DNA from: Rubrivivax sp.
GTDB taxonomy: Bacteria > Pseudomonadota > Gammaproteobacteria > Burkholderiales > Burkholderiaceae_C
Direction: 5' to 3'
Length of the DNA: 64,000 bases
NCBI GenBank assembly: GCA_027491255.1
Contig: JAIXWM010000122.1
Location: 34,072 to 98,071 of the forward strand
The first letter of the stretch is position 1; every line of letters begins with the position of its first letter. Under the pieces are notes generated by a model. The model did no database searches and had not been told where the DNA came from. It worked only from the letters and a program-made list of their open reading frames with translations. Positions 50,821 to 59,280 of this stretch are shown one piece after another. Position numbers and translations under genes: made by a program.

Positions 50821-50854
50821 GGGGTTGTCCTGCGGGTTGCGTGAGGAATGGGAT

Positions 50855-51622
50855 TCACCGAGTGCCGGAGGCCTCGTTGCGGCGGCGGGCGATGATGTTC
50901 TCCAGGTCCACCTTGTGGATCTCCACGTCGATGTGGTCATGAACCGTGCGCGCCACCTCGTCGAGGTCGCCGCCTTCGAAGACGCGCAGCAGCACCCGGT
51001 GCTCATCGACGATGTCGTCCATCGGCTTGCCCAGGGCCGACAGGCCGAAGATGATCGTCAATTGCCGGGCCAGCATCTCCCACATGTCGGCCAGCACGGC
51101 GTTGCCCGACAGCACGCACAGCGTGCGGTGGAATTGCGTGTCGGCGTTGGCGAAGCCGGCCACGTCGTTGACCCGCGAGCGTGCAGCCATGTCGTCCACG
51201 ATGGCCTGCAAGCGGGTCAGCGCCTCGCCGCGGTTGCGTGCCATGCGGATGGCCCCGCGCATGGCGGTGGTCTCGAGGGCCACCCGGACCTCGATCAACT
51301 GGTCGATGCGATCGGTGGTCACCGGGGTCAGGCGGATGCCCTTGTAAGGCTCGTTGACCACGACCCCCTGGCTTTCCAGCACCCGAAGCGCTTCGCGCAC
51401 CGGCACCCGGCTGACGCCCAGGCGCTGGGCGATGTCGACCTCGACGATGCGGTCGCCGGGCAGGATCAGCCCTTCTGCGGCAGCGGCGACGAGCGCGTCG
51501 ATGACCTGGTGCACCAGGGTGCGGGGCTGCAGCTTGCCGAGGGCGTAGCCGGTCGATTCGGGCGGCGCGGCCTCGGCGGTGGGCTCCTGGAGCCGTTCGT
51601 GCAGTTCGATTTCGTTGCTCAT
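50855..51622 (-). CDS. GntR-family (FadR/FCD) transcriptional regulator
   Basis: 255 aa. Winged HTH at residues about 33-100 (DRIVEVDIAQRLGVSRVPVREALRVLESQGVV pattern) and an all-helical FCD ligand domain at about 108-240 (metal-type His residues in FHRTLCV and DEHRVLL). It sits inside the minus-strand unit, 16 bp after the second CocE gene, so it is likely autoregulated. The probable operator is the dyad at 53674-53689. Confidence 0.92.
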   Translation of the reverse strand: MSNEIELHERLQEPTAEAAPPESTGYALGKLQPRTLVHQVIDALVAAAAEGLILPGDRIVEVDIAQRLGVSRVPVREALRVLESQGVVVNEPYKGIRLTPVTTDRIDQLIEVRVALETTAMRGAIRMARNRGEALTRLQAIVDDMAARSRVNDVAGFANADTQFHRTLCVLSGNAVLADMWEMLARQLTIIFGLSALGKPMDDIVDEHRVLLRVFEGGDLDEVARTVHDHIDVEIHKVDLENIIARRRNEASGTR

Positions 51623-51638
51623 GGGATGGCCTCGGTAG

Positions 51639-53657
51639 TCACCAGCCTTGTCTGGGGACGCGGGTGTGCCACCGGCGGTCCCAGAAGGGCTGTCCGTCGA
51701 GGGTGATGCGGGTGTGCACCTCGTGGTCCATGCCGCTGGCGTCGCTGCGCGTCACGCAGCGCGCGTGGACGCTGCAGCGCGAGCCTTCGCGGTCGATGTC
51801 GTAGGTGAAGTCGCTGTCGACTTCGGCCTGTGCCGGTTGCTGCAGATCGACCTGGTAGCGCGAGCGGTTCACGCCCGCGCCTGATTGCGTGCGGTAGCTG
51901 CACGTGAGTGTGCCGCGTATGAGGTCACGACGGACCTCGTAGTCGGGCGTGGGCAGCTCGGCCATGGGCAGCGGCTCGAAACCGCTGGGCAGGTAGGCGG
52001 GCGGCGGAAGATCCGAGGGGCCCACCACCGGCAGTTCCAGCCACGACGTGTGCAGCCCGCCGTGCAGGATCGCCGAGGCATGGAGCTCTGGGGTCGGCCA
52101 GGCGTTGAGGACGTCGGCGGCCGCCAGCATCAGGCGCAAGCGGTGGCCGGCCTCGAACCGGTAGGCCGTGGCCTGCAGCGCCAACTCGACGGTGTAGACG
52201 CGGCCGGGCACCAGCGACTCGGGGCGCTCGTGCGAGCGCAGGTGTGTCAGGTTCAGGACTGCGCGGCTGACGAGCACGCTCGTGCCGTCGGGCGCGACGT
52301 CGCACAGCTTCACCGACAGGAAGGCGGTGCTGGCGCCAGACCGGTAGTGAAGCCGGGTCTTCGGCACCCCGACCACCTCCATCGCCTGCGTCAGCGCCGG
52401 CGCGGTGTACACCAGCGACAGGCCTTCGTCGAGGCGCTGGTCGTCGGGCATGCCCCAGCCGGGCAGAAACTGTCCGATCGCGTAGCGGCCGGCCGCTACG
52501 CCGGCGTCCGGCCGGTAGGCCAGCACGTCGTGGTCCGCCTCCTCCTGTGTCGGGTGTTGCGCGTCATTCGGCGTCAGAACGCCATGCGTCCCGAGGCGCC
52601 ACTGCCGTGGCTGGCTCGCCGGGGGCCACTGGTGCTCCTGGCGGAAGTGGCCAGGCTCCTCGCGACGCAGCGCCGCGGGTGGTGCAAAGCCGCGCACGAA
52701 CACGCTCACCGGCGGCTCCTGGTCCAGCGGCCGCAGCGGGTCGGTGTCGATGCCCTTGAGGTGGCGGTCGAACCAGCGCAGGCACTCATGGCGGTCGCTG
52801 ATGCGCGGCAGGGGCCACGCGTTCTCGGGGTAGTTGTGCGTCCAGGGGCCGACGATGACCCGCTTCGGACCGCGCAGGCGCGCGTAGGTGCTCAGCATGT
52901 CGTCGCCGTACCAGTCGCACCAGCCGCCGATGAGCATCACGGCGGCGCGCACGTCGTCGTGCCGGTCGCGCAGCAGGCGCTCCTGCCAATATGGGCCGTC
53001 CAGCAGGTGCTGTACGTAGGCCAGGCTCCATGGCGTGGAGCGCTCCAGGCGCTGAGCCCAGATCTCACGCCAGCCCTCGCCCACCAGGTGCGCTGCCGGC
53101 GGGGCGAAGTTGTAGGCCGCCATCAGCGGGGCGAAGTTCTCCAGTCCGAACAGCCTCGGCGTGCCGCCCGGGCAGGCCATGCCGTCGTACCAGTCCGAGC
53201 ACATCTGGCACAGCACGACCGCCTTGAGCTCCTGCGGGGCCTGGCGCGCGGCGTCGTAGCACACGCCCGCGGTGTAGCTGATGCCGATCATGCCGACCTG
53301 GCCATCGCACCAGGGCTGGCGGGCGCACCAGCCGATCACCTCGACGAGGTCGCGCCGCTCGGCGTCGCTGCTGGGGCCGTCGTTGAAGCCCTCGGAATCG
53401 CCCGTGCCGCGGATGTCGACGTTGACGAAGACATAACCGTGCGACGCGAAAAAGGGGTAGCGGGTCGCGCGCGGTCCGTAGACCGCGTTGTTGATCTTGT
53501 GATACGGCGTGTACTCGATGATCGCAGGGCTGCGCAGTCCTGTTCCTGCAGGAAGATCGGGCAGGTGCAGGTCGGCCGCCAGCGTCACCCCGTCCGGCAT
53601 CGGGATGCGGACGTTGCGCAGGACCTTGACAGGGTAGGTCATGAGGTGCGAGACCAT
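51639..53657 (-). CDS. CocE/NonD-family serine hydrolase (second copy)
   Basis: Acyl esterase/peptidase of the X-Pro dipeptidyl-peptidase (CocE) group, 672 aa. Nucleophile Ser127 in MIGISYTAGV, Asp in IGGWCDWYGDD and His in GPWTHNYPE; the oxyanion Tyr is in EYTPYHK. A C-terminal jelly-roll domain is followed by an extra ~100 residues (DYEVRRDLIRGTLTCSYRTQ onward) lacking in the first copy. No signal peptide. First gene of the minus-strand unit; a second ATG lies at 53642. Confidence 0.9.
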   Translation of the reverse strand: MVSHLMTYPVKVLRNVRIPMPDGVTLAADLHLPDLPAGTGLRSPAIIEYTPYHKINNAVYGPRATRYPFFASHGYVFVNVDIRGTGDSEGFNDGPSSDAERRDLVEVIGWCARQPWCDGQVGMIGISYTAGVCYDAARQAPQELKAVVLCQMCSDWYDGMACPGGTPRLFGLENFAPLMAAYNFAPPAAHLVGEGWREIWAQRLERSTPWSLAYVQHLLDGPYWQERLLRDRHDDVRAAVMLIGGWCDWYGDDMLSTYARLRGPKRVIVGPWTHNYPENAWPLPRISDRHECLRWFDRHLKGIDTDPLRPLDQEPPVSVFVRGFAPPAALRREEPGHFRQEHQWPPASQPRQWRLGTHGVLTPNDAQHPTQEEADHDVLAYRPDAGVAAGRYAIGQFLPGWGMPDDQRLDEGLSLVYTAPALTQAMEVVGVPKTRLHYRSGASTAFLSVKLCDVAPDGTSVLVSRAVLNLTHLRSHERPESLVPGRVYTVELALQATAYRFEAGHRLRLMLAAADVLNAWPTPELHASAILHGGLHTSWLELPVVGPSDLPPPAYLPSGFEPLPMAELPTPDYEVRRDLIRGTLTCSYRTQSGAGVNRSRYQVDLQQPAQAEVDSDFTYDIDREGSRCSVHARCVTRSDASGMDHEVHTRITLDGQPFWDRRWHTRVPRQGW

Positions 53658-53673
53658 GCACGCATATCGTGCC

Positions 53674-53689
53674 TGATTGTATACGTTCA
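53674..53689. promoter_or_regulatory. Putative GntR/FCD operator
   Basis: tgattgtatacgttca fits TGAnnGTATACnnTCA, a dyad with a GTATAC core of the type bound by FadR-family GntR proteins. It lies in the 111-bp gap between the divergent CocE-GntR unit and the dpp-like operon, so it could control both. Confidence 0.6.
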
Positions 53690-53768
53690 GAAGGTATGCT
53701 ATTGTCTTGACGGTGCAGACCTGTCGTCGTCATTTCCTGGCGCGCATCACACTGGAGAGGAGACATCC

Positions 53769-55298
53769 ATGCTCAAGAGGACCTTGTTGACCCTGGCGGT
53801 GTCGGCCGCCTTCGCCATCGGCGCGAGCGGCGTCGTCCACGCCCAGAAGAAGGGCGGTGACGTGGTCATCGGGATGACGTCGGCCCCCCCGTCGCTCGAC
53901 CCGCACGCCACCTCGGCGCAGGTGGCCCGCAACGTCAACCTGCATGTCTTCGAAACCCTGTATGCGCGCGACGAGAACGCGCGCCCCGTGCCCGATCTCG
54001 CCGAGGGCGTGACCATTTCCGCCGACGGCCTGACCTATGTGTTCACGTTGCGCGGCGGCGTGCGCTTCCACAACGGCAAGGAGATGAGCTCGGCCGACGT
54101 CGTCGCCTCGCTGGAGCGCTACCGCAAGGCCGGCGCATCGGCCAGCCTGATCGGCGCGATCGACTCCGTCACCGCCAGCGGTCCGCGCCAGGTGACCATC
54201 AAGCTCAAGAGCGTGCAGTCCACCTTCCTGGGCAACCTCTCGAGCCCGCGGGCGCCAATCGCCATCATGCCTGCCGAGGAGGCCGCCAAGGACATGGGCA
54301 AAGCCACCCCGATCGGCACCGGCCCCTTCCGGTTCGCGGAGTACAAGCCCGACAGCCACGTCAAGCTCGCCCGCTTCGATGGTTACCGTCCCAACCCCGC
54401 CTACAAGGACCGGGACGGCTTCGCCGGGCACAAGGTCGTGCACATCGACTCGGTGACCTTCCGCTTCATGCCGGAGGCCGGCGCGCGCGACGCCGCCATG
54501 CAGAGCGGACAGATCCACCTGAACGAGACCACCGACGGGCCCACGGCCAAGCGGCTGCGCACCGACGCGAATTTCCAGGTGATCCCGGTGCTGCCCTTCG
54601 CCGCGATGATCCTGAAGTTCAACATGGCCCAGGGCGCCGGCACTGACCTGAACTTCCGCCGCGCACTGGCGCAGTCGCTGGACTTCGAGGAGATCATGTC
54701 GGTCGCCTACCCCGACATCAACCGCATCGACACGAGCTGGGTCTATGCCGGCTCGGCCTATCACACCGGCCGCAAGGCGACCAAGCAGGACCTGGCCGCG
54801 GCCAAGGCCACCTTGGCGAAGTCTTCCTACAAGGGCGAGAAGCTGACCTTCATCGTCCACAACGAGCGGCCCACCGTGGACACCGCCACGGTCATCCAGC
54901 AGCAGGCCGCGCAGGTCGGCATCAACATCGAGATCAAGGTCGCCGACTGGCCCACGACCTCCAAGATCGGGCTCGGCAGTGATCAGGGCTGGAACCTCTG
55001 GACCCACGGCTTCGGAATCGAGCCCTACGAAGGGCCGGCGTCGGCGATGTCGCACTGGGTCAAGGGCCAGGGGCAGCGCAAGGCCGATCCGGTGATCGAC
55101 GGCCTGTTCGAGAAGTTCAACGGCGAGATGAACCTCGACGTCCAGCGCAGGCTGTTCGCGGAGTTCGAGCAGCGCATGGCCGACCAGGCGATCGCCGTCA
55201 ACATGGGCAACTACGGCCTGTTCCAGGTGGCGACGTCGCGGCTGAAGAACTTCAAGCCCTATCGCATCCCGCGCATGTGGGGTGTGTGGCTGGATTGA
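53769..55298 (+). CDS. dppA: Peptide/oligopeptide ABC transporter substrate-binding protein
   Basis: SBP of the DppA/OppA/GsiB family (cluster C), 509 aa from ATG 53769 with GAGAGGAG upstream. Signal peptide at residues 1-26 (AVSAAFAIGASGVVHAQ). Family motifs: PPSLDPHATSAQVARNV, FETLYARDENARPVPDLAE, VRFHNGKEMSSADVVASLER. The frame extends far upstream, but that part is antisense to the CocE gene. Ligand unknown: peptides, opines and similar compounds all use this fold. The gene name refers to the family only. Confidence 0.93.
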   Translation: MLKRTLLTLAVSAAFAIGASGVVHAQKKGGDVVIGMTSAPPSLDPHATSAQVARNVNLHVFETLYARDENARPVPDLAEGVTISADGLTYVFTLRGGVRFHNGKEMSSADVVASLERYRKAGASASLIGAIDSVTASGPRQVTIKLKSVQSTFLGNLSSPRAPIAIMPAEEAAKDMGKATPIGTGPFRFAEYKPDSHVKLARFDGYRPNPAYKDRDGFAGHKVVHIDSVTFRFMPEAGARDAAMQSGQIHLNETTDGPTAKRLRTDANFQVIPVLPFAAMILKFNMAQGAGTDLNFRRALAQSLDFEEIMSVAYPDINRIDTSWVYAGSAYHTGRKATKQDLAAAKATLAKSSYKGEKLTFIVHNERPTVDTATVIQQQAAQVGINIEIKVADWPTTSKIGLGSDQGWNLWTHGFGIEPYEGPASAMSHWVKGQGQRKADPVIDGLFEKFNGEMNLDVQRRLFAEFEQRMADQAIAVNMGNYGLFQVATSRLKNFKPYRIPRMWGVWLD

Positions 55299-55348
55299 CC
55301 AGCCCGGCCACGCGGTCGGTTTCCTGCCGGCCGCATCCGCGCCCCGCC

Positions 55349-55374
55349 CCGCCCCGCCACTGCCTGCGGGGCGG
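55349..55374 (+). repeat. Intercistronic GC hairpin between dppA- and dppB-like genes
   Basis: ccgccccgc-cactgcct-gcggggcgg gives a 9-bp stem and 8-nt loop 50 bp after the SBP stop. Hairpins here often protect the SBP message 3' end and keep the receptor in excess over the permease. Confidence 0.6.
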
Positions 55375-55420
55375 CGAAGCGCGCCCCGCCTGACCACCCG
55401 TCGCCCGGTTCCGCCTGCCC

Positions 55421-56365
55421 ATGGGACGCTACGCCCTGCGCCGACTGCTTGCCACGCTGCCCGTGCTGCTGCTGGTGTCCTTGCTCACTTTCGGGCTGCT
55501 CTGGCTGGTGCCGGGCGACCCGGCGTCGATCTTCCTGGACACCAGTGCCACGCAGGAGGCGCTGGACCGGGTGCGGCGCGAAATGGGCCTGGACAAACCC
55601 TTCCTGGTGCGCATGGCCGAGTGGTACGGGCGGCTGCTGCAAGGCGACTTGGGCAATTCCCTGCTGCTCAACCGCGGTGTCACCGAAGCCATCCTCGAGC
55701 GCCTGCCGGTCACCCTCTCGCTCACCATCGTGGCCTTCGTGTTCGCCGTGTTGCTGGGCGTGGGCGCGGGCGTGCTCGCCGCCGTGCGTCACGGGCGCGC
55801 AGCGGACCAGGGCATGATGACGCTGGCGCTGCTGGGCCTGTCGATCCCGGAGTTCTGGCTCGGGCTGGTCCTGATCTGGGTGCTGGCGGCGATGCTGCAG
55901 ATCTTTCCCGCCGGTGACTACGTGGCCCTGGCCAAGGACCCGCTGCTGTGGGCCTGGCATCTGGCGCTTCCGGCGTTCACGCTGGCCTGCGTGCAGATGG
56001 GCTTCGTGGCGCGGATGACGCGCTCGAGCATGCTCGAGGTGCTGGGGCAGGACTTCGTCCGTACCGCGCGCGCCAAGGGACTGCCCGAGCCCTACGTGGT
56101 CCTGCGTCACGGCCTGGGCAACGCGATGGTGCCCATCGTCACCGTGATGGGCATCATGGTCGGCGCCCTGCTGGGCGGCGCGGTCGTGACCGAGCAGGTC
56201 TTCTCTCTGCCTGGTCTCGGTCGCCTGGTCATCGGCGCCGTGCTCTCGCGCGACTTCCCGGTGATCCAGGGTGGCCTGCTGTTCCTGGCGGTCATCTACC
56301 TCACGGTCAACCTCGTCGTCGACCTGCTGTACGCCGCGCTCGATCCGCGCGTGCGTCTGGAGTAG
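55421..56365 (+). CDS. dppB: Peptide-type ABC transporter permease (DppB-like)
   Basis: Inner-membrane permease, 314 aa, six hydrophobic segments. N-terminal YALRRLLATLPVLLLVSLLTF; EAA loop RTARAKGLPEPYVVLRHGLGN contacting the ATPases. Begins 122 bp after the SBP gene, beyond the hairpin. Followed 4 bp later by the second permease. Confidence 0.93.
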   Translation: MGRYALRRLLATLPVLLLVSLLTFGLLWLVPGDPASIFLDTSATQEALDRVRREMGLDKPFLVRMAEWYGRLLQGDLGNSLLLNRGVTEAILERLPVTLSLTIVAFVFAVLLGVGAGVLAAVRHGRAADQGMMTLALLGLSIPEFWLGLVLIWVLAAMLQIFPAGDYVALAKDPLLWAWHLALPAFTLACVQMGFVARMTRSSMLEVLGQDFVRTARAKGLPEPYVVLRHGLGNAMVPIVTVMGIMVGALLGGAVVTEQVFSLPGLGRLVIGAVLSRDFPVIQGGLLFLAVIYLTVNLVVDLLYAALDPRVRLE

Positions 56366-56369
56366 GGCC

Positions 56370-57263
56370 GTGGTCGCTGCCGCCACCTCTGCAGCCGCAT
56401 CGGTCGCGCCCGTGGCCTACGGCCGGCGCGAGTCCTTTGCCCGGCGCCTGCTGCGCAACCGCTCCTTCGTGATCGGCGCGGTCCTGGTCGGGGTGATCGT
56501 CCTGGCGGCTTTGCTGGCCGGCGTGCTTTCCCCCTTCGATCCCTTGAAGGGGAACTTCCGCGCCCGCATGGCTGCCCCGTCCTTCACCTATTGGATGGGC
56601 ACCGACCACTTCGGGCGTGACATCCTGTCGCGGATCTTGCACGGGGCGCGCGTCTCGCTGCAGATCGGCTTCGCCGTGGCGCTGGTGACGGGCCTGCTGG
56701 GGGTGATCATCGGTGCCGCGTCGGGCTATTTCCGACGTCTGGACGGGCCGATCATGCGCCTGATGGATGCCTTCATGGCCTTCCCCTCCATCATCCTGGC
56801 CATCGCCATCAGCTCGGTCCTCGGGGCGTCGGTCACGAATGTGATCATCGCGCTGTCGATCGCCGCCACGCCCCACACCGCGCGCATCGTGCGCGCGTCG
56901 GTCATCGTGGTGCGGGAGATGGAGTATGTCGAGGCCGCGCGGGCGCTGGGCGCGAGCCACATGCGCATCCTGATGCGCCACATCCTGGCCAACTCGCTCG
57001 CGCCGCTGGTGGTGCGCATGACCTACGTCTTCGCGGTGGCAATCCTGAACGAGGCGGTGCTGTCCTACATCGGGGTCGGGCCGCCGCCACCCACCCCCAC
57101 GTTCGGGGCCATCATCGCCAACGGCCGCGACTTCATCGTCGCCGCGCCCTGGATCACCATGGCCCCCGGTCTGACGGTGCTCGTCTGCGTGCTCGGCCTG
57201 AACCTGCTGGGCGACGGCTTGCGCGACGTCCTCGACCCGCGCATGCGGGTGGCCGCGCGATGA
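56370..57263 (+). CDS. dppC: Peptide-type ABC transporter permease (DppC-like)
   Basis: Second permease subunit, 297 aa from GTG 56370. N-terminal cytoplasmic stretch, then the first membrane segment (VIGAVLVGVIVLAALLAGVL), the MGTDHFGRDILSRILHGARVSL signature of DppC/OppC and the EAA loop EAARALGASHMRILMRHIL. The 3' end overlaps the first ATPase gene by 4 bp. Confidence 0.92.
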   Translation: MVAAATSAAASVAPVAYGRRESFARRLLRNRSFVIGAVLVGVIVLAALLAGVLSPFDPLKGNFRARMAAPSFTYWMGTDHFGRDILSRILHGARVSLQIGFAVALVTGLLGVIIGAASGYFRRLDGPIMRLMDAFMAFPSIILAIAISSVLGASVTNVIIALSIAATPHTARIVRASVIVVREMEYVEAARALGASHMRILMRHILANSLAPLVVRMTYVFAVAILNEAVLSYIGVGPPPPTPTFGAIIANGRDFIVAAPWITMAPGLTVLVCVLGLNLLGDGLRDVLDPRMRVAAR

Positions 57264-58270
57264 GCGCTTCCGCCGTCGACATGGACGCGCTCCTGCGCAT
57301 CCGCGGTCTCGAGACCGGCATCGGCCGCGCCGGCCCCTGGATCCTGCAGGGCGTCGACCTCGAACTCGCCTCGGGCGAGGTGCTGGGAGTCGTCGGCGAA
57401 TCGGGTTCGGGCAAGAGCATGCTCGCGCTGTCGTTGATGGGCTTGCTGCCCCAGCCGCTGGCGGTGCGCGCCGGCCAGGCCTGGTGGGGCGGGAAGGACG
57501 TGTTCAGCCTGCCGCCGGCGCAGCGCCGGGCCCTGCGTGGCGGCGAGATGGCGATGATCTTCCAGGAGCCGATGAGCTCGCTGAACCCGGTGATGCGTGT
57601 GAGCCAGCAACTCGGCGAGGTGCTGCGCTGGCACCGGGGCCTGGAGGGCGCGGCTGCGCGCGAGGAGGCCCTGCAGTTGCTGCGTCGCGTGGAGATGCCC
57701 GACCCGCCGCGCCAGCTCGACAGCTTCCCGCACGAACTCTCCGGCGGCATGCGCCAGCGGGTGATGATTGCGATGGCGTTGGCCGGCCGGCCGCGGCTGC
57801 TGATCGCCGACGAGCCGACGACCGCGCTGGATGTGACGATCCAGGCACAGATCCTGGAACTGCTGCGCCGCATCCAGCGCGACGACGGGATGGCGGTGCT
57901 GCTGATCACGCACGACCTCGGGGTCATCGCCCAGATGTGCGACCGCGTCGCGGTGATGTACGCGGGGCGCATCGTCGAGCAAGGCTCGGTGCTGGACATC
58001 TTCGACCGGCCGGGTCACCCCTACACCCAGGGGCTGCTCGCGTCGCGGCCGCGCATCTCCGCCGGTTCGCAGTGGCTGACGACGATCGAGGGCACGGTGC
58101 CACCCGTCGGCCAGTTGCCCCCCGGCTGTGCCTTCGCCCCGCGCTGCGCGCTCGCAGGGCCGGACTGCGGCGTCGTGCCGCCCCTGGCTGCGCGCGGGTC
58201 GGGACACCAGGTGGCCTGCGTCGCCGCGTCGCGCGCCGCGGCCCTTCCCACCCCCTCAGGCAGCCCATGA
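57260..58270 (+). CDS. dppD: Peptide-type ABC transporter ATPase (DppD-like)
   Basis: ATP-binding subunit, 336 aa. Walker A GESGSGKSMLALSLMG, signature LSGGMRQRVMIAMAL, Walker B LLIADEPTTALD, H-loop ITHDLG. C-terminal oligopeptide-transporter domain with the Cys-rich FAPRCALAGPDCG motif, possibly a 4Fe-4S site as in DppD. Overlaps both neighbours by 4 bp. Confidence 0.94.
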   Translation: MSASAVDMDALLRIRGLETGIGRAGPWILQGVDLELASGEVLGVVGESGSGKSMLALSLMGLLPQPLAVRAGQAWWGGKDVFSLPPAQRRALRGGEMAMIFQEPMSSLNPVMRVSQQLGEVLRWHRGLEGAAAREEALQLLRRVEMPDPPRQLDSFPHELSGGMRQRVMIAMALAGRPRLLIADEPTTALDVTIQAQILELLRRIQRDDGMAVLLITHDLGVIAQMCDRVAVMYAGRIVEQGSVLDIFDRPGHPYTQGLLASRPRISAGSQWLTTIEGTVPPVGQLPPGCAFAPRCALAGPDCGVVPPLAARGSGHQVACVAASRAAALPTPSGSP

Positions 58271-59280
58271 ACGCCCCGCCGCTGATCGAGGCCCGCGGGC
58301 TGAGCAAGCACTTCGAGCGCCCCCGGCGCCTGCTGGCGCCCGCCTCCCCGCCGCTGCGCGCCGTGGACGCCGTCGACCTGCGCATCGACGCCGGCGAAAC
58401 GCTCGGGCTCGTGGGCGAGTCCGGTTGCGGCAAGTCCACCACCGGCCGCCTGCTGCTGCGCCTGATCGAGCCCACGGCGGGCACGATCCTGCACCATGGT
58501 GAAGACATCACGCGCCTGGACACGGCGGCGATGCGGCGCAAGCGCCGGGCGATGCAGATCGTCTTCCAGGACCCCTACGGCTCGCTGAACCCGCGCATGC
58601 GGGTGGACGAACTGGTCAGCGAGCCGCTGGTGATCCATGGCGTGGGCGACGCCGCGCAGCGCGCCGCCCGGGTGCGCCGACTGCTGGACCTGGTGCGGCT
58701 GCCTGCGAACGCGGTCGACCGCTATCCGCACGAGTTCTCCGGTGGCCAGCGCCAGCGCATCGGCATCGCGCGCGCCCTCGCGCTCGAACCCGAGTTCGTC
58801 GTCGCCGACGAGGCCGTCTCGGCGCTCGACGTGTCGGTCCAGGCCCAGGTCATCAACCTGATGCGCGAGCTGCAGCGCGAGCTCAAGCTGACCTACCTCT
58901 TCATCTCGCACAACCTGGCCGTGGTGCGCAACATCAGCGACCGCGTGGCAGTGATGTATCTCGGCCGCATCGTCGAGGTTGCGCCCGCGGACGTGCTGTT
59001 CGCGACCCCCCGTCATCCGTACACGCAGGCACTGCTGGACGCGCTGCCGGGCGATCACCCCTCGCAACGCCGCACGCACGTGGCCGTGCGGGGCGATCTG
59101 GCGCAACCCGGCAGTGCCGGCGCGGGTTGCCGCTTTGCCAGCCGCTGCCCGCACGCGCAGGCACGCTGCACCGTGGAACCACCTGGCCTGGCGCTCGTCG
59201 CGCACAGGCACGACGTGGCCTGCCTGCGCGTGGCCGACGGCAGCCTTCCCCCACCCATCCAACCGCCCGCAACACCATGA
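58267..59280 (+). CDS. dppF: Peptide-type ABC transporter ATPase (DppF-like)
   Basis: Second ATP-binding subunit, 337 aa from ATG 58267. Walker A GESGCGKSTTGRLLL, FQDPYGSLNPRM Q-loop, signature FSGGQRQRIGIARAL, Walker B VVADEAVSALD, H-loop ISHNLA; C-terminal CRFASRCPHAQARC motif. It completes the five-part importer and overlaps the M81 peptidase gene by 4 bp, so import and peptidase are translationally coupled. Confidence 0.94.
   Translation: MNAPPLIEARGLSKHFERPRRLLAPASPPLRAVDAVDLRIDAGETLGLVGESGCGKSTTGRLLLRLIEPTAGTILHHGEDITRLDTAAMRRKRRAMQIVFQDPYGSLNPRMRVDELVSEPLVIHGVGDAAQRAARVRRLLDLVRLPANAVDRYPHEFSGGQRQRIGIARALALEPEFVVADEAVSALDVSVQAQVINLMRELQRELKLTYLFISHNLAVVRNISDRVAVMYLGRIVEVAPADVLFATPRHPYTQALLDALPGDHPSQRRTHVAVRGDLAQPGSAGAGCRFASRCPHAQARCTVEPPGLALVAHRHDVACLRVADGSLPPPIQPPATP

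Noticed and set aside
51885..53768. Upstream extension of the DppA frame by over 600 codons
   Set aside because: It is antisense to the second CocE gene; a signal peptide and ribosome-binding site mark the true start at 53769.
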